This document shows, in pieces, positions 25,825 through 33,379 of a stretch of 34,403 nt of DNA. The stretch is from Cyanocohniella sp. LLY (GTDB taxonomy: Bacteria > Cyanobacteriota > Cyanobacteriia > Cyanobacteriales > Nostocaceae). The stretch is from contig JAKOMP010000003.1 of assembly GCA_022241785.1 (NCBI GenBank), forward strand, positions 110,521-144,923, in the 5' to 3' direction. Under the pieces are notes generated by a model. That model searched no databases. It was not told where the DNA came from and was given only the letters and a program-made list of their open reading frames with translations. Position numbers and translations under genes: made by a program. The first letter of the stretch is position 1, and each line of letters opens with the position of its first letter.

Positions 25825-26162
25825 TATGCTTCTCCTCCTAGCAACTGCTGGGTAATTTGGCTGACTTGTTGTCGAATTTGTGCGGATTGTATGATCATAC
25901 TACGGTTGTTTTGGCTGGGGCGGATGTTAATAATTGACTCAAATACAATTTCCTGAGTATAAGGCGACCAATCCGCTCCCCAAATATCGCGTTGCTGGCT
26001 TCCATCCTTGAGTAATTCTTGTTCACACTCGTAATGGCGAACAGCCCCGCCTGCCAGAATTTTGCGCTCGATATCTACTGCTATTTTAATGAAAACATCC
26101 CAAGTTTTCAGCATAGACTCTATTTGTTGGGGAGTAGCAGGCTCACGAATAATCAAAATCAA
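25824..26162 (-). CDS. DUF5674 family protein
   Basis: 112 residues. It matches the DUF5674 pattern as I know it: MILIIREPATPQQIESMLKT, then VDIERKILAGGAVRHYECEQ (~30-49), LLKDGSQQRDIWGADWSP (~50-67) and FESIINIRPSQNNRSMIIQS (~74-93), ending with IRQQVSQITQQLLGGEA. The conserved H, C and acidic residues near the centre may form a functional site. The role of the family is unknown; genes of this size and overlap structure recall toxin-antitoxin pairs, which is only an analogy. It is the first gene of a two-gene unit. Confidence 0.75.
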   Translation of the reverse strand: MILIIREPATPQQIESMLKTWDVFIKIAVDIERKILAGGAVRHYECEQELLKDGSQQRDIWGADWSPYTQEIVFESIINIRPSQNNRSMIIQSAQIRQQVSQITQQLLGGEA

Positions 26163-26233
26163 TTGCAGTTAACCCTACTTAATAATTAACAATATCGATT
26201 CATACAATACTTTTTCCCAAACAACTAAAATAA

Positions 26234-26935
26234 TTAACTTAAATGCTGCTTTAAATAACCCGCTATCATCCGCTTCATGTCAGCAATCATATTATCAACA
26301 TTTCCACCCTCTTTGTGAATCTCTTTTTCTTGACCAATGAGATAACTCATGCCTTTATAAAGGGCTTTCGTCATCCGTGCAATCTGTTGGCCCTGGATAG
26401 GATTTAAATCAGGGCTAACGCGTAGAAGTAAGTCGTAGATAGTCATCAGTATTTCTTGTTCGACCCGTTGAGCGGCTTGAGCCAGAGTTATTTGTCCTTC
26501 TTGCCCAGCATTGAGATGTCTAAAAGCAGGATGTTTGCGCTCAAAGGCAATCATAGGATCAATTACTCGGTCAACCATAGTAGTAAAATCCAGACCGGAC
26601 ACATCCTGTTGTAAAGCAGCTACTGTATTACTGCCTAATTGCTGGATGTATCGCTCCCCTAATGCAGTTAGGATTGCTTCTTTATTAGAAAAATATTGGT
26701 AGACCGAGCCAACTGAAATACCAGCACGCTCGGCTAAGACATTGGTATTGATGGCTTCTGCCCCTTCGTCTGCTAGTAAATCTGCGGCAGTGTCTAGGAT
26801 TAAATCGCGTCGTCGCTGACCACGCTCTCCTGAAGGACTGCGGCGAGTTTTGTGAGATTTCGGATTGTCAGTATCTGAAACGGGTGGTTTCACTGTTTTA
26901 TTAAGTGGAGATTGACGATGTGAGCTTTTGCTCAT
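26234..26935 (-). CDS. TetR/AcrR-family transcriptional repressor
   Basis: 233 residues. A basic, proline-rich tail of ~38 residues precedes the helix-turn-helix: RRDLILDTAADLLADEGAEA, INTNVLAERAGISVGSVYQY and FSNKEAILTALGERY (~42-95), the classic TetR domain with the YxYFxNKE signature. The C-terminal ligand domain contains AFRHLNAGQEGQITLAQAAQ. The gene is divergent from the epimerase at 27026 with a palindrome between them (26954-26969), so it most likely represses itself and the epimerase and is released by a small ligand. Confidence 0.87.
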   Translation of the reverse strand: MSKSSHRQSPLNKTVKPPVSDTDNPKSHKTRRSPSGERGQRRRDLILDTAADLLADEGAEAINTNVLAERAGISVGSVYQYFSNKEAILTALGERYIQQLGSNTVAALQQDVSGLDFTTMVDRVIDPMIAFERKHPAFRHLNAGQEGQITLAQAAQRVEQEILMTIYDLLLRVSPDLNPIQGQQIARMTKALYKGMSYLIGQEKEIHKEGGNVDNMIADMKRMIAGYLKQHLS

Positions 26936-26953
26936 ATACTGCCAAATATGGCT

Positions 26954-26969
26954 GTGAGTAATAACTCAC
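26954..26969. promoter_or_regulatory. Candidate TetR operator
   Basis: GTGAGTAATAACTCAC has 6-bp inverted arms around a 4-bp centre and lies 19 bp upstream of the tetR-like start in the divergent region. Its size and position fit a TetR-family dimer site. Confidence 0.55.
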
Positions 26970-27025
26970 ATTAACAAAATTCGGACTAAATCTACAAAAA
27001 ATACGAGCGGCAGAGGATGACTATC

Positions 27026-28030
27026 ATGAGTGACAAAACAGCGTTTGTGACTGGAGCGACAGGTCTGCTAGGTAGTAATCTTTGTGAATTGTTAGTGTCG
27101 CGGGGATGGCAAGTCAAAGGACTGGTTCGTTCTATTGATAAGGCTAAACGCTTTCTTCTGAGTAACCCAATTCAAATTGTTCAGGGTGATATGGAGAATG
27201 TGCCTGCCTTTGCTCAAGCATTAAAGGGAGTAGATGTGGTATTTCACACGGCAGCCTTTTTTCGAGAGTATTATCAACCAGGTAGTCACTGGAAGAAAAT
27301 GAAGTGCATTAATGTGGATGCCACGATAGAACTTTTGCAAGCGGCACAAGCACAAGGAGTAGCAAGAACAGTTTTCACTTCATCCAGCGGAGTAATCCAA
27401 ACTTATCCCCATCAGATGGCTAATGAAACCGCCCCTTACAGCGAATTCGCCCAAAAGAATCTCTATTTCAAAACTAAGATTTTGGCAGAAAGAGAAATTT
27501 ATCGCTTTCTAGACACTAGCCGAATGTATGTGGTGATGATTTTGCCTGGTTGGATGATGGGGCCTGGAGATGCCGCACCGACTTCTGCGGGACAATTGGT
27601 GTTGGATCTATTGGCAAGTAAGCTGCCAGGGATAATTAATGGTGGTGCTTCATTAACTGATGTCCGAGATGTGGCGGCAGCTATGGTGAGTGCTGCCGAA
27701 CGAGGGAAACGGGGTGAGCGTTATATTGTAGCGGGATCGCTCAAAACCATGAAAGATATTGCTTTAGAATTGGAAGCGATTTCAGGGGTGAAGGCTCCCA
27801 CAATGGAAATTCCTGATAAGATTGCACTCTCAATCGCATGGTTGCTAGAAACCTGGGCTGGTTTGACAGGTGGGGTCAACCCTATGCCATTGGCTGGCAT
27901 CCAAACTTTATTGGAAAAAGCAAACTTAAGTTCAGCTAAAGCTATCCAAGAATTGGGAGTAACCTTTCGTCCCTTCAGGGATACATTGAAAGATACAGTG
28001 TTGTGGTATCAGTCTCAAGGCTATTTATGA
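27026..28030 (+). CDS. NAD(P)-dependent epimerase/reductase (extended SDR, dihydroflavonol-4-reductase-like)
   Basis: 334 residues from the ATG at 27026, which has GAGG about 9 bp upstream; an ATG at 27017 directly touches that motif and is a less likely start. The Rossmann motif GATGLLGSN lies near the N-terminus, with VQGDMENVP and VVFHTAAFF next, the conserved serine region TSSSGVIQT, and YFKTK as the catalytic YxxxK. The pattern is that of extended short-chain dehydrogenases acting on sugar nucleotides, flavonoid-like or steroid-like substrates. The substrate cannot be told. It is divergent from the TetR-like gene and probably under its control. Confidence 0.85.
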   Translation: MSDKTAFVTGATGLLGSNLCELLVSRGWQVKGLVRSIDKAKRFLLSNPIQIVQGDMENVPAFAQALKGVDVVFHTAAFFREYYQPGSHWKKMKCINVDATIELLQAAQAQGVARTVFTSSSGVIQTYPHQMANETAPYSEFAQKNLYFKTKILAEREIYRFLDTSRMYVVMILPGWMMGPGDAAPTSAGQLVLDLLASKLPGIINGGASLTDVRDVAAAMVSAAERGKRGERYIVAGSLKTMKDIALELEAISGVKAPTMEIPDKIALSIAWLLETWAGLTGGVNPMPLAGIQTLLEKANLSSAKAIQELGVTFRPFRDTLKDTVLWYQSQGYL

Positions 28031-28084
28031 GTCAGTTTTTAATTACTCCTACACACCCGGTAGTAGGCGATCGCCAAGCTGATC

Positions 28085-28698
28085 AACGCTGTACGATGAT
28101 CTAAGCTCAGACAAGTTCAATGTGCAAGGAAGTTGTGATTAACCTACGCCCCGCCACATTAGCCGATTTGAATGTGTTGCGATATTGGGATGAGCAGCCT
28201 CATGTGATTGCTTCAGATCCTAATGATGACTGGGGCTGGGAGGTAGAACTTTCTCGTTTTCCCGATTGGAGAGAGCAATTGATTGCGGAAATTGATGGTC
28301 GTCCTGTGGGATTTATCCAGATCATCGATCCGGCACGCGAGGATAGTCACTACTGGGGTGATGTTGGGGCGAATCTTCGCGCGATTGATATCTGGATTGG
28401 GGAAGAGGTTGATTTGGGTAAAGGCTATGGAACACAAATGATGCGGCTTGCACTTACTCGGTGCTTTGGTGATCCGCTTGTAATCGCTGTACTTGTTGAT
28501 CCGCTAGCCAGCAATACCCGCGCCCACCGTTTCTATGAACGCCTTGGTTTCACATTCATCGAGTATCGACGGTTCGGTGACGATGAGTGCATTGTTTATC
28601 GCGTGAACCGAGCAGATTGGCACTGTGAAAGTTCGATTTTTAATGCGGTCACTTGAAGGAAAACCTTGTGGGAGTTGATAACCCATCGCCTTCAAGTA
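28085..28698. repeat. Direct repeat copy B containing a GNAT gene
   Basis: Second copy of the ~610-bp segment at 24018-24637. Similarity stops just past ACCCATCGCCTTC. Both copies lie in the same orientation, so recombination between them could delete the four intact gene units between (zinc-ribbon, DUF5674 pair, TetR, epimerase). Confidence 0.8.
28120..28656 (+). CDS. GNAT N-acetyltransferase, AAC(6')-like, copy B
   Basis: 178 residues, same layout as copy A at 24058 with the acetyl-CoA loop DLGKGYGTQMMRLAL and SNTRAHRFYERLGF intact. Differences are conservative and scattered (for example K144 to T, A117 to G, L162 to V), so both copies appear to be under selection rather than decaying. It follows the epimerase by about 90 bp, and a HIP1 site (GGCGATCGCC at about 28067) lies in the gap. 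Confidence 0.82.
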   Translation: MCKEVVINLRPATLADLNVLRYWDEQPHVIASDPNDDWGWEVELSRFPDWREQLIAEIDGRPVGFIQIIDPAREDSHYWGDVGANLRAIDIWIGEEVDLGKGYGTQMMRLALTRCFGDPLVIAVLVDPLASNTRAHRFYERLGFTFIEYRRFGDDECIVYRVNRADWHCESSIFNAVT

Positions 28699-28766
28699 TG
28701 CCAGGAGAAATGAATGTTAGGCTTTAGAATTGCTGGTATTCAAATGCAATTAACACATATTAGATA

Positions 28767-28867
28767 GAAGCGATTGTGAGCCAATATCGAGTTCTAGATT
28801 AGAAGCTCCCGTTATACCGCAAGGTTAACGGGAGAAAACGTCACCAGACTTATAATACAATCGCTTC
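28767..28867. repeat. 101-nt nested-hairpin element with an IS605-like right-end hairpin
   Basis: An outer perfect 11-bp stem, GAAGCGATTGT (28767-28777) and ACAATCGCTTC (28857-28867), encloses an inner hairpin TCCCGTTA...ACCGCAAGG...TTAACGGGA (28807-28833) followed by ACGTCAC (28838-28844). The inner part has the same layout as the tnpB right end at 18950-19003. No ORF is inside. It may be a short non-autonomous IS605 derivative or a structured RNA. Confidence 0.55.
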
Positions 28868-28999
28868 AAAATCATTGAAAACTGTGATTGAGTGAGGTTT
28901 AAAACATTTATAACTTGTAATCAGAAATGAAACTTCGCCTAATTTGGTAATCTTTTAAAGCGCCGGGAGGAACAACAGTTCTTCTGTCTCTTCTAAAAG
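28868..28999. other. Decayed 5' region of the OCP paralogue
   Basis: No intact frame. In two frames there are patches that could be the lost N-terminal helices: SFKA in one and EEQ followed by hydrophobic residues in the next, comparable to the F...L..EDQLALLWF stretch of OCP, but a TAA at 28994-28996 closes the frame just before the intact part. Confidence 0.4.
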
Positions 29000-29848
29000 T
29001 TGGGATTTGTCCTTTCTGAGCTTGGTAGCACAATTACTCCTGCTGCTCCAGGAAAAGCAAACCTCCAACTAATGGAAGGTATATTCAACCAAATTAAGCA
29101 GATGTCTCATGAAGAACAAACTCAATTAATGAGGGATCTGGCTACGAACGCTGAGACTTCTATCAGCCGTTCGTATGCATATTTTGGTGTCAACGCTAAA
29201 CTGGGATTTTGGTGGCAATTGGGAGAGTGGATGAAAGAAGGTATTGTTGCTCCCATGCCGGCTGACTATCAAATGTCAGCTCAAGTTAAAGCAGTATTAG
29301 AAGCAGTCCAGAAACTCGATCCAGGTCAACAAATTACTGTACTACGTAATACTGTAGTAGGTATGGGGTTCGATCCGGCTTTGGCTTCCAAAAAAGAGAA
29401 AGAGGCAGAAGTCATTAACTTTACATTTCCACGCACATCTCAAAGTCCCCAATTCACTATAGAAGGGGTAACAGAACCAACAGTAGTAAAATACATTGAA
29501 GCAATGAATGCGGATAATGTTGAAGCTGCTGTGGCTTTATTTGCTAGCAACGGTGCGCTGCAACCACCATTCCAGAAACCGATTGTCGGTCAGCCAGCTA
29601 TCAGTGCATACTTGCGGGATGAAGGACAAGGATTGGTAATGAAGCCCACAAAAGGCATCTCGGAAAGTATAGAAGATGGTTATACACAGCACAAAATTAC
29701 TGGTACAGTCGAAACTCCTTGGTTTGGAGGTAATGTGGGAATGAATATTGCTTGGCGATTTTTACTCGACCCCCAAGGCCAAATTTACTTTGTAGCGATT
29801 GATTTGCTTGCTTCTCCTAAAGAACTGCTCAATTTAACTCGTGGGTAA
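29000..29848 (+). CDS. Orange carotenoid protein paralogue lacking the first ~39 residues
   Basis: 282 codons from a TTG at 29000; the frame closes upstream at 28994. Full-length OCP has about 317 residues; here alignment starts at about residue 40. Features kept (OCP numbering, from the family): W110 in KLGFWW, R155 in TVLRNTV, the EGVT linker end, Y201 in VVKYIEAMN, E244 in LRDEGQ, W277 in TPWFGGNVGMNI and W288 in IAWRFLL. So the C-terminal keto-carotenoid site and the R155-E244 salt bridge remain. Lost are the N-terminal extension and the first helices; W41 and Y44 align with Gly and Leu. The TTG has no ribosome binding site at the usual distance. OCP quenches phycobilisome energy under strong light; this form may be a pseudogene, or a truncated carotenoid carrier. 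No frp-like gene follows. Confidence 0.8.
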   Translation: MGFVLSELGSTITPAAPGKANLQLMEGIFNQIKQMSHEEQTQLMRDLATNAETSISRSYAYFGVNAKLGFWWQLGEWMKEGIVAPMPADYQMSAQVKAVLEAVQKLDPGQQITVLRNTVVGMGFDPALASKKEKEAEVINFTFPRTSQSPQFTIEGVTEPTVVKYIEAMNADNVEAAVALFASNGALQPPFQKPIVGQPAISAYLRDEGQGLVMKPTKGISESIEDGYTQHKITGTVETPWFGGNVGMNIAWRFLLDPQGQIYFVAIDLLASPKELLNLTRG

Positions 29849-29895
29849 AATTTGTTCGCTTTTGATTTGGGGTAACACTTCTTAACTATTACGTC

Positions 29896-29940
29896 TTATA
29901 TCCCGCCACTGAACCTCATAAGGTCAGTGGCGGGATATAA
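29896..29940 (+). terminator. Long perfect hairpin after the OCP-like gene
   Basis: TTATATCCCGCCACTGA (17 bp) pairs with its complement at 29924-29940 around a small loop (ACCTCATAAGG also pairs partly). It lies 48 bp past the OCP-like stop. The stem is long and lacks a following T-run, so it is either a terminator for both strands or a palindromic repeat. Confidence 0.5.
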
Positions 29941-29952
29941 GGTGGGTGATGC

Positions 29953-30009
29953 CTACCGCTCTACGTACTCTGCCACTGCTGCCAAATCTTCCATTGCCTT
30001 GGTTGATTC
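29953..30009 (-). pseudogene. Possible C-terminal gene remnant
   Basis: Reverse strand reads ESTKAMEDLAAVAEYVER and a stop, a credible helical protein end, with no start or longer frame. Too short to name; the evidence is weak. Confidence 0.2.
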
Positions 30010-30047
30010 TTAGAGAAAAATCGAGTGATTAGTTTTTCCTCTAAGAA
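30007..30047. repeat. Hairpin with AT-rich stem
   Basis: TTCTTAGAGAAAAA (30007-30020) pairs with TTTTTCCTCTAAGAA (30033-30047) with one bulge and a 12-nt loop. The T-run within the right arm would suit a rightward or leftward terminator, but no gene end is near. Confidence 0.35.
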
Positions 30048-30184
30048 ATTTTCGAGTATTAATTTACACCAATTATCCTATGTTTTCAAATGATGAAACT
30101 GAACATTGCTATCGCGGTATTCTTGGTTTTGCCGAAAATATGAGCAATCCCTTATGTTTCCTGTACAAATAATTCATTGGGTCA

Positions 30185-30325
30185 TTAGTCATTGTGGGTG
30201 TGTTCAAACTCATAAACGTAAAATAGTCGGCTAAATTTCCTCAACAAGTATCCGACCACTGCAAATAGAGTTGCACCTGCAAGCGCCCACCAGAAACTAA
30301 TGGGGGGAGAAGCGGACAACAATCT
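30185..30325 (-). pseudogene. Membrane-protein C-terminal remnant
   Basis: Reverse frame open for 46 codons with no ATG: FWWALAGATLFAVVGYLLRK is a clear transmembrane segment followed by a basic turn (KFSRLFYVYEFEHTHND) and a stop. The positive-inside pattern suggests a real protein end. The upstream part is absent; only a TTG could start it. The parent gene is not recognised. Confidence 0.35.
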
Positions 30326-30841
30326 TCAAAACACGACCATTTGTTATCACTGTCTCGCCACAAGACAAGATCCTTTCCTAGTAACTGTATTGCGTGTGGG
30401 CGAGATGGATCTAGGAAATTTACAACTGCTACTGGATACCTGGATACAGGGAGCAGCGCGATTTTGTGAGGTGCTTAAATTTCGGGTACTAAATCACCTA
30501 TTTAGGGGTGCGATCGCGGCAGAAAATGTGTTTTTATTGAGAATTAAGCAATTTAATTGAGAATTAAAACCCGATCTAACAAAATCGCATCGCTCCCCTG
30601 GATACAACTGCTTTGTCCATTGAAATATTTCTTCATTTTGTGGATTAAACTGTTCAATAGTATTATCTATAGGACTCATATTTAATTTTTGAACAAAACC
30701 CCGTACACCTAAATTCCCTGTAACCCTTTTGCGTATTGCCTTTTGCCTTTTACCTGACTACGTAAATAATTTCAGATATCAAACCGGATTCCTATATATC
30801 ACCTGGCAAATTGGTTTTAGTATTCATAGTATTTTTTGACT
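30326..30841. other. Region with only weak ORFs
   Basis: A forward frame through about 30300-30560 and a reverse 61-codon frame at 30494-30679 (starting MSPIDNTIEQFNPQNEEIFQ) overlap. The reverse one has the more protein-like start, but its end runs through a HIP1 site (GCGATCGC, about 30510), and I could not recognise either. I see no other gene, RNA or repeat here. Confidence 0.3.
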
Positions 30842-31321
30842 CTACTTAATATTTTGGGTTTCGTACATTTGTTTATGCCTAGCTAAAAGCTGGAGGTATG
30901 TTGCATTTGTTTTTGGTTCTATCCACTTGGTTTTGAATATTGCGGCAGACTCAGCTTTAATTGGATCTACATCATAGGGCAAAATTTCTTTTGGGGCAGA
31001 GGAACTTTGCGATCGCTGATACTTTCTGCCACTTTTATGATTTGCATAACGGCGCGACCGGGTATAACCCATTTGTAAAAACTTCCGCGCCATATCTGCA
31101 CCAATAAAATCATCTTTTTCTAAATATTCCAGAAAAAGTTGGTAAATTTTCTCACTCGATTCTCTAGCAATTTCCGGAGTTTTAAAACGCCAATAGGGTA
31201 GAATTTCTGATTTATATGGCTCTACCAAAAGTACACCCTGTTCACCTTTGCCGACACGATACAGTTCAGGATGTTGACGGAAATTGATTTTTTCATAATC
31301 TAAGGAATAATCAAAAGCCAT
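30842..31321 (-). CDS. DUF4385 family protein
   Basis: 159 residues. Strong family features as I know them: FDYSLDYEKINFRQHPELYR, VGKGEQGVLLVEPYKSEILP and WRFKTPEIARESSEKIYQLF at the N-terminus, then DDFIGADMARKFLQMGYTRS with RRYANHKSG. The C-terminal ~50 residues are less conserved (PIKAESAAIFKTKWIEPK). DUF4385 proteins are small, soluble, and found in bacteria and in large phages, including T4-like cyanophages; the function is unknown. It is the last of a run of reverse-strand small genes; 15 bp separate it from the coiled-coil gene upstream, so co-transcription is likely. Confidence 0.82.
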   Translation of the reverse strand: MAFDYSLDYEKINFRQHPELYRVGKGEQGVLLVEPYKSEILPYWRFKTPEIARESSEKIYQLFLEYLEKDDFIGADMARKFLQMGYTRSRRYANHKSGRKYQRSQSSSAPKEILPYDVDPIKAESAAIFKTKWIEPKTNATYLQLLARHKQMYETQNIK

Positions 31322-31336
31322 GATTAGTTTTGATAC

Positions 31337-31666
31337 TCAAATTCCACTGCCACCATTCCGGTCGCGTAAGATACGCAGGATTTCAGTCACATCATTGGAT
31401 ACTTGGCGTAAATCAGCTTTAACTTCTCGCATTTCTGTTTTTAGCTGACTAACATCAGTTTTTAATACACCGACATCGTTTTTGAGTTGTCTAATATCTG
31501 TCTTCTGTTCTCGCACCTCGGATGTAAGGGCAGTTACTAGAGAAAGAGTTTGAGCCACAGCCACTTGTGTTGAACCAATAGTTCCGGCTTGGATCTTGAG
31601 GGTGTTGACATCTTCGGTGAGGGCATTGAGCCGCCTGTAGATATCTTCGATAGCTGTGTCACTCAT
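31337..31666 (-). CDS. Small coiled-coil protein
   Basis: 109 residues. From about residue 55 to 100 there is a regular heptad pattern (LKNDVGVLKTDVSQLKTEMR, VKADLRQVSNDVTEILRIL), so a parallel coiled coil is likely; the first helix DIYRRLNALTEDVNTLKIQA has the same character. No catalytic motif. Proteins of this form often come in many copies in cyanobacteria. It directly precedes the DUF4385 gene with a 15-bp gap and may be its partner. Confidence 0.7.
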   Translation of the reverse strand: MSDTAIEDIYRRLNALTEDVNTLKIQAGTIGSTQVAVAQTLSLVTALTSEVREQKTDIRQLKNDVGVLKTDVSQLKTEMREVKADLRQVSNDVTEILRILRDRNGGSGI

Positions 31667-31734
31667 TTGCTTTTTCTGTGTAAATCAATTGTAGGCAGTT
31701 ATCTCAATGCTCCAACGCGATCGCCTGTTTGAAA

Positions 31735-31944
31735 TTAGCTTTCTTGTTGATGGTTTTGCTGTCTGCGGATTAACTCGTTAAGCAAAACCCCACAACGCAG
31801 GCTGGTTTCATAAGCCTGTTTCATCATTTGATGTCCGGCTTTTCTATCGCCCTGTTTAATTAATTCAACACCTTGGCGACTATACTGCGTTCTTAATCGC
31901 CCCAGTTCCTTAACTCTTTGTTCTAGTTCTTGGGTGGTTTTCAC
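31735..31944 (-). CDS. Small helical protein, downstream member of an overlapping pair
   Basis: 69 residues with a GTG start at 31942-31944 that shares one base with the stop of the upstream gene (TAGTG), a sign of translational coupling. Sequence MKTTQELEQRVKELGRLRTQ and GHQMMKQAYETSLRCGVLLN suggest two helices. Not recognised. Confidence 0.55.
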   Translation of the reverse strand: MKTTQELEQRVKELGRLRTQYSRQGVELIKQGDRKAGHQMMKQAYETSLRCGVLLNELIRRQQNHQQES

Positions 31945-32141
31945 TATCCCTCCAGTTCGGAAATCAAAACATCCAAATTTTCTGCTTCTAGAAAAATTCT
32001 ATTAGCCCTTGATTCTAGTAGGCTAGAGTCATCATAATTTTTGTCTTCCATTGCTTGTTGTGCAGCTTCATACAACTCACCAGCTATTTGCTGTAGCTGG
32101 TCGTAAGCTTGTAAAAGTTTTAACAATGTACTTGGTTGCAT
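31944..32141 (-). CDS. Small helical protein, upstream member of an overlapping pair
   Basis: 65 residues, LLKLLQAYDQLQQIAGELYE and LLESRANRIFLEAENLDVLI, acidic overall (many D/E) while its partner is basic (many K/R). The opposite charges and one-base overlap suggest that the two bind each other. Not recognised; a toxin-antitoxin-like pair is one possibility. Confidence 0.55.
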   Translation of the reverse strand: MQPSTLLKLLQAYDQLQQIAGELYEAAQQAMEDKNYDDSSLLESRANRIFLEAENLDVLISELEG

Positions 32142-32186
32142 ATAACCCTAATTGTACTCATTTTCTCGCTGCTACACTCGTTGGCT

Positions 32187-32384
32187 TCACAGTGAAATAT
32201 GTTTCCAGGTCTTTCTTCGCCATATTTTGTAAACTTGGTCTACTGTTGCACTAAAAATTTGTCCTACTTGTTTTGCAGTTAATCCAGATTTACGCAATGC
32301 AAGAATTTGGACAGCCTTTTCTAAAGTTAGTGTTGCTCTCCCATTTTTTTCACCTCTTCGCTGTGCATCTTTCCAAGGCTCCCT
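32187..32384 (-). pseudogene. HTH/HNH-endonuclease-type C-terminal remnant
   Basis: A reverse frame of 65 residues closed upstream by a TAG and without a start codon: EPWKDAQRRGEKNGRATLTL, EKAVQILALRKSGLTAKQVG and QIFSATVDQVYKIWRRKTWK. The GEKNGRAxLT motif followed by a helix-turn-helix and ...I..rKTWKHI is the usual tail of phage and homing HNH endonucleases. Only the DNA-binding end is left. Confidence 0.5.
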
Positions 32385-32578
32385 CTAGGGCTTAACGATA
32401 CCGGCTGCTTGTCCCGGCGGCAGTTTTGTTGTCACATTTAGTCAGTAGTCAGCCGAAAATCATCGCACTGCTTTTGAGCAAGCGGTAAGCGAAGCTATGC
32501 CGTCAGGTTTATCGCTTTTGACATGACAAGATATAACCTTATGGTTGACAGCAATATTTTAAACTGGGTAATATCTTC
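32385..32578. other. Intergenic region with a palindromic repeat
   Basis: Contains the second 34-bp repeat (32482-32515) and the sequence CCGGCTGCTTGTCCCGGCGG near 32401, which has some dyad symmetry. No gene seen. Confidence 0.35.
32482..32515. repeat. 34-bp dispersed palindromic repeat, copy 2
   Basis: Starts GCGGTAAGCGAAGCTATGCC like copy 1 and ends GTTTATCGC; the loop-side bases differ (GTCAGG in place of GAAGGC). Confidence 0.72.
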
Positions 32579-32941
32579 ATGTCAATGGTTGAGCGTACCA
32601 AAATAGTTGTAAATATGAGTATTAATATTGATACCTCTCCCATTGCAACTTTTCACTGGAACGATGCAATGGGGAGACGCTTAAGAGAATTAAGAGAAGG
32701 CATAAATTATAGCCGTAGAGAGCTTTCAGAAAAATCAGGTGTATCTGAAGCATATATCCAGCAGCTTGAATCTCCTCATTTGTATACAGGAAAGTCGAAA
32801 AAACCCAAAGAGCTTACAGCTTCTAGAAAAATATTGGAATCACTATGCTCAATATTGGACACAAGCGTTGCTGCATTAATTTGGGATGGTGAACCAGGAA
32901 ATTTAGTTATTTTTAGTGAAAAAGAAAAAATTGCTGATTAA
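32579..32941 (+). CDS. XRE-family helix-turn-helix regulator
   Basis: 120 residues from the ATG at 32579; a later ATG at 32615 (MSINIDTSP) is also possible. The Cro/C1-type domain is GRRLRELREGINYSRRELSE, KSGVSEAYIQQLESPHLYT (~32-70), with the second helix region ASRKILESLCSILDTSVAAL. It ends WDGEPGNLVIFSEKEKIAD. It is likely a repressor of neighbouring genes or of itself; no clear operator was found. No toxin partner of HigB/RelE type is adjacent. Confidence 0.78.
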   Translation: MSMVERTKIVVNMSINIDTSPIATFHWNDAMGRRLRELREGINYSRRELSEKSGVSEAYIQQLESPHLYTGKSKKPKELTASRKILESLCSILDTSVAALIWDGEPGNLVIFSEKEKIAD

Positions 32942-33379
32942 ATTTTAGTACGTAGCGTAATAAAATATAAACATGAGAGGAACCAAGCACCAGCCTCTCT
33001 GTTAAATAAAGAAGTGCTTAACCACAGAACCATGAAAAAAGCGAACAGAAAACAAAGCCCCCAGGTAGCGAAGGCAACGGATAGTCAAGGTTGTTTCCGG
33101 GAAGTAAGGGCGGAGTGGGTTCCAAATCAGAATCACCAACAAGACGGCAGGCATCTGAAGCGGTACTGTCGCCTGGCTATTGTGCCTCTTGCTTGGTGAT
33201 GCTCTGGCCACTGGCTTGGGCAAAAAATACGGCTACGCCAAATTAGAGTGAGAGCGTTGTGGCATACCACAACGTATTCGTACCAAAAACAAAAGCGATC
33301 GCAGGGTTTCTCAGACGGTGCGGTAAGCGGAGCTATGCCGTCAGGCTAATCGCTTTTTATCCAAACTGGAATCTTAATT
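32942..33379. other. Gap with opposing weak ORFs
   Basis: Short frames on both strands cover 33002-33223 (a basic forward one from a methionine at 33032 and a hydrophobic reverse one). Neither matches anything I know and neither has a good ribosome binding site, so I do not call a gene. A HIP1 site is near 33295 and the third 34-bp repeat near 33320. Confidence 0.35.
33320..33353. repeat. 34-bp dispersed palindromic repeat, copy 3
   Basis: GCGGTAAGCGGAGCTATGCC at the start and GGCTAATCGC at the end, 34 nt as in copy 2 with three changes by my reading. Confidence 0.72.

Noticed and set aside
32268-32285. TTTGCAGTTAATCC as an eighth copy of the array at 443
   Set aside because: Isolated, lacks the TGTGG part, and lies in the coding sense of the HTH remnant.
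33002-33223. Hydrophobic reverse ORF as a type I toxin
   Set aside because: No antisense RNA signal, no ribosome binding site, and an equally long opposing ORF.
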